NCBI GenBank assembly: GCA_035647435.1
Contig: DASRNM010000014.1
Location: 1 to 55,549 of the forward strand
Source: JAAZFZ01 sp035647435
GTDB lineage: Bacteria; Bacillota; Clostridia; Oscillospirales; Acutalibacteraceae
Length of the DNA: 55,549 bases
Reading direction: 5' to 3'
In this document: piece by piece, positions 51,018 to 55,549 of the stretch
Layout: each line of letters starts with the position of its first letter
Numbering within the stretch: the first letter of the stretch is position 1
Notes under the pieces: generated by a model
What the model was told of the DNA's origin: nothing
The model's input: the letters and a program-made list of their open reading frames with translations, nothing else
Databases searched by the model: none
Made by a program: the position numbers and the translations under genes

Positions 51018-51425
51018 ATGGCTACCAAAGGTTCCGGTAAAAAAATAACTGGCACACGCAGGCGCCGCGAGCGTAAAAATATCGAGCGTGGTGCTGCCCA
51101 TATACAATCCACCTTCAACAACACCATTGTCACTATTACGGATACACAGGGCAATGCAGTGTCATGGGCAAGTGCTGGCGAAATGGGTTTCAGAGGTTCA
51201 AGGAAGTCAACCCCCTTTGCTGCGCAGACGGCTGCTGAAACGGCTGCTAAGGCCGCAATGGAGCATGGCATGAAACATGTTGAGGTTTATGTTAAGGGCC
51301 CCGGTTCAGGGCGTGAAGCCGCAATCAGGGCGTTGCAGACAGCAGGCTTGGAGGTTAGCATGATTAAAGATGTGACTCCCATACCTCATAATGGCTGCCG
51401 TCCGCCCAAGAGAAGGCGTGTATAA
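51018..51425 (+). CDS. rpsK: 30S ribosomal protein S11
   Basis: The 135-aa protein has HIQSTFNNTIVTITDTQGN, GFRGSRKSTPFAAQ, and the DVTPIPHNGCRPPKRRRV end. The ATG behind AAGGAGGG gives the normal N-terminus; the longer reading overlaps rpsM. Confidence 0.98.
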   Translation: MATKGSGKKITGTRRRRERKNIERGAAHIQSTFNNTIVTITDTQGNAVSWASAGEMGFRGSRKSTPFAAQTAAETAAKAAMEHGMKHVEVYVKGPGSGREAAIRALQTAGLEVSMIKDVTPIPHNGCRPPKRRRV

Positions 51426-51452
51426 CCTATTTAAATGGAGGTGTAACCACAA

Positions 51453-52079
51453 ATGGCAAGATATACCGGTGCGGTCTGTAAACTTTGCCGCCGTGAAGGC
51501 AAAAAGCTTTTTTTGAAGGGTGAACGTTGCTATACCGGAAAATGTTCGGTAGAGCGTCGTGCATATGCCCCAGGTCAGCATGGACAGAGCCGCAAAAAGA
51601 CTTCTGAATACGGCTTGCAGCTTCGCGCAAAGCAGCAGGCAAGACGATATTACGGAATTCAGGAGACTCAATTTCACAATTATTTTCTTATGGCTGCACG
51701 CAAATCCGGCGTAACAGGCGAAAACCTGTTGAGGATTTGTGAAAGTCGTCTAGATAACGTTGTTCATCTTTTGGGTTGGGCTAACTCCCGCGCAGAAGCT
51801 AGACAACTCGTAAGACATGCTCACTATCAAGTGAACGGTAAGAAAGTTGACATCCCGTCATACCTTTTAAAGGCAGGCGACACGTTGACAATCAAAAAGA
51901 AGAGCCTCGACAGCGAAAAGATTAAGGCTGTTCTTGAGATGAACGCATCTCGTCCCGTTCCACAGTGGCTTGAAATAGACAGAGAAAACAACTCTGCAAA
52001 GGTTATCAATTTGCCCGAGCGCGAGCAAATTGCAGCACCTGTTGAAGATCATTTAATCGTTGAGTACTATTCTAAATAA
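51453..52079 (+). CDS. rpsD: 30S ribosomal protein S4
   Basis: The 208-aa protein starts ARYTGAVCKLCRREGKKLFL, with CKLC near the N-terminus and a further Cys pair typical of zinc-binding S4. It has the S4 domain block SRLDNVVHLLGWANSRAEAR. It nucleates 30S assembly. Confidence 0.98.
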   Translation: MARYTGAVCKLCRREGKKLFLKGERCYTGKCSVERRAYAPGQHGQSRKKTSEYGLQLRAKQQARRYYGIQETQFHNYFLMAARKSGVTGENLLRICESRLDNVVHLLGWANSRAEARQLVRHAHYQVNGKKVDIPSYLLKAGDTLTIKKKSLDSEKIKAVLEMNASRPVPQWLEIDRENNSAKVINLPEREQIAAPVEDHLIVEYYSK

Positions 52080-52113
52080 TAGCTTTTAGCATGTTTGGAT
52101 ATTGGCTCATAAA

Positions 52114-52129
52114 TGCAGGGAAACCTGCA
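52114..52129 (+). promoter_or_regulatory. GAAA-tetraloop hairpin before rpoA
   Basis: TGCAGG and CCTGCA form a 6-bp stem closed by a GAAA tetraloop, in the 71-nt gap between rpsD and rpoA and about 8 nt ahead of the AAGGAGGG site. It may tune rpoA translation or transcript stability. Confidence 0.35.
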
Positions 52130-52150
52130 GTCAAACAAGGAGGGTTTTGT

Positions 52151-53101
52151 ATGATAGGAATCGAAAAGCCCAGAATCGAAACCGCTGACCTTTCGGCGGA
52201 TGGAACTTATGGCAAGTTTATTGTTGAACCTCTAGAGAGAGGCTATGGTACAACACTTGGCAACAGCCTTCGTCGCGTACTTTTGTCCTCTTTGCCTGGT
52301 TATGCGATAACTTCTGTCAAAATTGACGGAATACTTCATGAGTTTTCGACAGTCGAAGGTGTTAAAGAAGACGTAACGGAAATTGTTCTTAACCTGAAAA
52401 GTGTTATACTCAAGATGCATGATGAAGGCCCGAGAACGATATATATTGACGCAAAAGGTCCGTGTGATATTACTGCCGGTGATATCAAGACTGACACGGA
52501 GGTTGAAATGCTTTATCCGGATATCCATATAGCATCCCTTGATGCAGGTGCGCACCTAGGCATGGAAATGACATGTGATAAGGGTCGCGGTTATGTTTCG
52601 GCAGAACGTAACAAGCAAATCCTGCAGCCGGCAATCGGCGTGATTGCAATTGATTCAATTTATTCACCTGTTCTTAAGGTCAACTATACAGTCGAGAACA
52701 CGCGTGTCGGTCAAATTACAGACTACGACAAACTTTCAATCGAGTTGTGGACAAACGGAACAATCTCCGCTCAGGAGGCCGTTTCTCTCGGCGCCAAGAT
52801 CCTCAACGAGCATCTCAATCTCTTTATTGACCTCTCTGATGAGGTATCAGATACAGAGATTATGATTGTTAAGAGCGACAATGGCAAAGAAAAGATTTTG
52901 GAGATGACCGTTGAGGAGCTTGACCTTTCTGTGCGCTCCTTCAATTGCCTTAAGAGAGCAGGTATTAATACCGTAGGGGAATTAATCAACAAGACCGAAG
53001 AGGATATGATGAAGGTCAGAAACCTTGGCAGAAAATCGCTTGATGAAGTTGTTTCAAAACTTGCTTCGTTAGAGCTAGAGCTTCGCACCGAGGAAGAGTA
53101 A
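52151..53101 (+). CDS. rpoA: DNA-directed RNA polymerase subunit alpha
   Basis: The 316-aa protein has an N-terminal dimerisation domain (PLERGYGTTLGNSLRRVLLS) and a C-terminal DNA-binding domain (LKRAGINTVGELINKTEEDM, VRNLGRKSLDEV). The ATG behind AGGAGGG, 20 codons into the longest reading, matches the family N-terminus. Confidence 0.98.
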   Translation: MIGIEKPRIETADLSADGTYGKFIVEPLERGYGTTLGNSLRRVLLSSLPGYAITSVKIDGILHEFSTVEGVKEDVTEIVLNLKSVILKMHDEGPRTIYIDAKGPCDITAGDIKTDTEVEMLYPDIHIASLDAGAHLGMEMTCDKGRGYVSAERNKQILQPAIGVIAIDSIYSPVLKVNYTVENTRVGQITDYDKLSIELWTNGTISAQEAVSLGAKILNEHLNLFIDLSDEVSDTEIMIVKSDNGKEKILEMTVEELDLSVRSFNCLKRAGINTVGELINKTEEDMMKVRNLGRKSLDEVVSKLASLELELRTEEE

Positions 53102-53138
53102 ATCCCACTACTCAATGCTGTAAAAAGGAGTGATAGTA

Positions 53139-53516
53139 ATGCCCGGTACCAGAAAACTTGGCAGAGCAACAGACCATCGTAGGTCAATGCTCAGAGGACT
53201 GGTAACCTATCTTTTGGATAACGGCAGGATAGAAACCACCGTTACAAGGGCAAAAGAGGTTCGTGCAATGGCAGAGAAAATGATAACAATTGCCAAAGAC
53301 GATTCCCTCCACTCAAAGCGCAAGGTTATGGCATACATTACAAAAGAAGATGTTGTCAGAAAGCTCTTTGATGAAATTGCCCCCCAATATAAGGATGTAA
53401 ATGGCGGATATTGTCGTATAATCAAAACGGGTCCCCGCCGTGGTGATGCTGCAGAAATGTGCATTATCGAGCTGGTAGGCTTTGAAGCCGAAAGCAAAAA
53501 CAAAAAAGATAAGTAA
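53139..53516 (+). CDS. rplQ: 50S ribosomal protein L17
   Basis: The 125-aa protein starts PGTRKLGRATDHRRSMLRGL and has the GYCRIIKTGPRRGDAAEM block. It is the last gene of the superoperon. The in-frame GTG nine bases earlier is less likely. Confidence 0.98.
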   Translation: MPGTRKLGRATDHRRSMLRGLVTYLLDNGRIETTVTRAKEVRAMAEKMITIAKDDSLHSKRKVMAYITKEDVVRKLFDEIAPQYKDVNGGYCRIIKTGPRRGDAAEMCIIELVGFEAESKNKKDK

Positions 53517-53530
53517 TCCAAATAAAAGCT

Positions 53531-53564
53531 AAAACGCCTCGCTTAATTAAGCGAGGCGTTTTTT
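53531..53564. terminator. Bidirectional terminator of the ribosomal superoperon
   Basis: A near-perfect palindrome with AAAACGCCTCGCTTAA on one side and its inverse on the other, followed by TTTTTT. It also serves the convergent aminopeptidase gene. Confidence 0.93.
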
Positions 53565-53583
53565 ATATCTTTTTTTATCAGTA

Positions 53584-54993
53584 TTACTCGGCGCAGAAAA
53601 ATGCTTTAAATGCTTTGAATGCCATATAGACATCAAACTTTGCAACGACCTCAAAGGGTGAGTGCATTGAAAGCACAGGGACACCGACATCAACAACATC
53701 GACATTCAGGTTTGCGATGTACATTGCAACTGTCCCCCCGCCACCTTCGTCAACCTTGCCTAATTCACCCATCTGCCAAATAATTTTTTCATCGTCAAAG
53801 ATTTTTCTGATCTTGCCAACAAACTCTGCAGAAGCGTCCGAAGTGCCACTTTTGCCTCTTGCACCCGTATATTTCGTTACACAAATCCCCTTATTTAAGT
53901 ATGCCGCATTCATCTTCTCAAGCACTGTTGGGAATGTGGGGTCAAAGCCAGCGTTCACATCAGCTGAAAGGCATTCCGAGCGGGTTAAAACATCCCTACC
54001 GTCAAAACCCTCAAGAGCTGAAAGGTCTTCTATAAAATATTGCAAATAGGCTGATTTAAGCCCTGTGTTTCCGTCGCTCCCGGTCTCCTCCTTATCGGTA
54101 AGAACTGTTATGCTTGTGTACTCAGGCACACCGCAATCCAATGCTGCCATGAATGAAGGGTATGCACAAACTCTGTCATCTTGCCCGTAGCTACCTATCA
54201 TGCTTCTATCAAAACCAATGTCCCATGCCTTATAGGCTGGTACAAATTCAAGCTCAGCGCTTCTGAAATCGGCCTCTATAATGCCGTATTTTTCATTTAA
54301 TATATTTAATATATTGAGTTTTACAAGCTCACTACCCTTATCGCTTTTGAAAGGTCGGCTGCCGATGAGAATATTCAACTCTTCACCTTCAATAGCGTCG
54401 GCCAGAGGCTTTTTCATCTGTTCTTTGGCAAGGTGGGGGAGTAAATCGGTTATCACAAATTTAGGTTCGTCATCGCCCTCACCCAGGGTGATGTTTATTT
54501 TTGTGCCGTCACCAAGGATAACAACGCCATGCATAGCCAAGGGTATAGCGGTCCACTGATATTTTTTGATTCCACCGTAGTAGTGAGTTTTAAAATATGC
54601 AAGCTCCGAATCCTCATAAACTGGGTTGGGCTTCAAGTCAATTCTCGGTGAGTCAATGTGAGCGGCGACAATTCTGACACCCTCACTGATGGATTTTTTG
54701 CCAAAGACGGCAAACATGATTGCTTTACCTCTGTTTGCTCTGAAAACCCTGTCGCCTGTATTGTATTTTTTGTTTTTATCAAACTCTACAAATCCGTTCT
54801 TTTTAGCAAGGCTTTCAAAATAATCTGCGCACTCACGCTCTGTTTTGCATGAGCTCAAAAAGCGTTTATAGTCTTCACAAAAATCATCTGCTGCCTTTTG
54901 TTCCTCGTCTGATAGAAGCTGCCCAGAATGGACAGATTTTACGCACAGCTTTTCAGCTAAAAGCTCAGCGGTGGTCTTTTCGTTTTCTGCCAT
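53584..54993 (-). CDS. M18 family aminopeptidase
   Basis: The 469-aa zinc peptidase has AAHIDSPRIDLKPNP with a metal-binding His, TDKEETGSDGNTG with catalytic and metal Glu, and SMHSPFEVV near the end with another His. Such enzymes are soluble and remove N-terminal residues, often acidic ones, from peptides. The ATG with GGAGG seven bases before is preferred to an earlier in-frame ATG. The start of the longer reading overlaps the lytic transglycosylase gene, so the two are probably an operon. Confidence 0.9.
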   Translation of the reverse strand: MAENEKTTAELLAEKLCVKSVHSGQLLSDEEQKAADDFCEDYKRFLSSCKTERECADYFESLAKKNGFVEFDKNKKYNTGDRVFRANRGKAIMFAVFGKKSISEGVRIVAAHIDSPRIDLKPNPVYEDSELAYFKTHYYGGIKKYQWTAIPLAMHGVVILGDGTKINITLGEGDDEPKFVITDLLPHLAKEQMKKPLADAIEGEELNILIGSRPFKSDKGSELVKLNILNILNEKYGIIEADFRSAELEFVPAYKAWDIGFDRSMIGSYGQDDRVCAYPSFMAALDCGVPEYTSITVLTDKEETGSDGNTGLKSAYLQYFIEDLSALEGFDGRDVLTRSECLSADVNAGFDPTFPTVLEKMNAAYLNKGICVTKYTGARGKSGTSDASAEFVGKIRKIFDDEKIIWQMGELGKVDEGGGGTVAMYIANLNVDVVDVGVPVLSMHSPFEVVAKFDVYMAFKAFKAFFCAE

Positions 54994-55007
54994 TTCAATT
55001 CCTCCGT

Positions 55008-55463
55008 TCAATATAAGTTTCTGTATATATTTTCTGCTTTATTAACCTTTTTTACATAATATTCCGTGTCTCGATAAGGAATACTATCAAGAGTAACACC
55101 ATCAGTGGAAAAATCGGGGTTGTCAAGCCACTCATTCACCCTCCCTCTGCCTGCATGATATGCGGCAAGGGCGGTGTTCTTGTTTTCAAATTCATCAAGT
55201 AGCAACTTCAAGAAATATGCGCCGTATTTAACATTGAGGTCTGCATCGTTGCAGTCAAGAACTAAATGCTCCCCGCCCATTTTCATTTGTAGCCATTCAA
55301 AAGTTTCAGGCGTAATCTGCATAAGACCTTGAGCACCTGCTGAAGAAAGAGCGTCGGTTTTAAACGAACTTTCTGTTTTTATGACGGCGTACAAAAATTC
55401 TTTTTCTAAATCATATTCCAAGGGCGCGTTGTAAAATGAAGTTGCAATAATAAAAGAATCCAT
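55008..55463 (-). CDS. Lytic murein transglycosylase (SLT domain), short or 5'-truncated
   Basis: The 151-aa protein is a nearly bare SLT domain: catalytic Glu in AVIKTESSF, the GAQGLMQITPETF block, NVKYGAYFLKLLLDEF and AYHAGRGRVNEWL. Relatives usually have an N-terminal membrane anchor ahead of this domain; here only about 17 residues precede it and a stop codon lies 12 codons upstream in frame. The gene may have lost its 5' end. Without an anchor or signal it could not reach the wall, so it may be a pseudogene. It is upstream of and close to the aminopeptidase gene. Confidence 0.75.
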   Translation of the reverse strand: MDSFIIATSFYNAPLEYDLEKEFLYAVIKTESSFKTDALSSAGAQGLMQITPETFEWLQMKMGGEHLVLDCNDADLNVKYGAYFLKLLLDEFENKNTALAAYHAGRGRVNEWLDNPDFSTDGVTLDSIPYRDTEYYVKKVNKAENIYRNLY

Positions 55464-55521
55464 AGTAACGATCCTGTGGTAGAATAAATCTGCTACAAAT
55501 CATTCTGAAAGGATCATCACT

Positions 55522-55549
55522 ATGGACAATCCAAATTATACAACAGAGC
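55522..55549 (+). CDS. Start of an unknown plus-strand gene (partial, cut by window edge)
   Basis: An ATG lies 8 nt after AAAGGA and opens a frame reading MDNPNYTTE to the edge. Only nine residues are visible, so the product cannot be named. It is divergent from the transglycosylase gene, 58 nt away. Confidence 0.35.

Overview
The window looks like chromosome from a low-GC Gram-positive anaerobe of the class Clostridia, most likely Oscillospirales (Ruminococcaceae-like). The signs are strong GGAGG ribosome-binding sites with frequent TTG and GTG starts, a Pro/Thr-rich lipoprotein, a surface protein with an IPQTG tail, a zinc-type S14 protein, the KOW protein between map and infA, and a B. subtilis eps-like polysaccharide locus. 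The placement is inference; there is no rRNA in the window. I saw no tRNA, CRISPR array or complete mobile element.

Layout. 1-9.9 kb holds single genes and small units: a membrane O-acyltransferase cut by the left edge, a lipoprotein, a small anchored secreted protein, a metallophosphoesterase, a D,D-carboxypeptidase, an amidohydrolase, a Na+/alanine symporter and a two-domain NAD synthetase. 10.1-13.1 kb is a three-gene unit: CofE-like ligase, XRE-cupin regulator and acyl-CoA synthetase. 13.1-19.3 kb holds mltG, a 60-aa protein, an SDR protein, typA-ribF, a 103-aa orphan and a stand-alone AraC-type DNA-binding protein.

19.3-38.2 kb is one long co-directional exopolysaccharide locus of 17 genes. 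It holds a membrane nucleotide-sugar 4,6-dehydratase, an initiating sugar-phosphate transferase, many glycosyltransferases, an EpsG-like polymerase, a serine-acetyltransferase-like enzyme, a membrane-anchored GH88/GH105-like hydrolase, a PHP-type phosphatase, a fused Wzz/tyrosine kinase with an extreme Tyr-Gly tail, and a sugar aminotransferase. The genes are tightly packed and many overlap, so they are probably co-transcribed. Dehydratase plus aminotransferase imply an amino-dideoxy sugar as the priming residue. No flippase gene is present.

38.2-53.5 kb is the merged S10-spc-alpha ribosomal protein superoperon (rpsJ to rplQ) with secY, map, a KOW protein, infA and rpoA. It starts from an extended -10 promoter followed by a leader of about 320 nt with several hairpins and a duplicated sequence motif, and it ends in a strong palindromic terminator. 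adk is absent from its usual place between secY and map. 53.6-55.5 kb, on the minus strand, holds a short lytic transglycosylase and an M18 aminopeptidase. At the extreme right a new plus-strand reading frame begins.

The points most worth checking are the NAD synthetase whose glutaminase nucleophile Cys is Gly, the structured S10 leader, the Tyr-rich kinase tail, and the hydrolase inside the polysaccharide operon.
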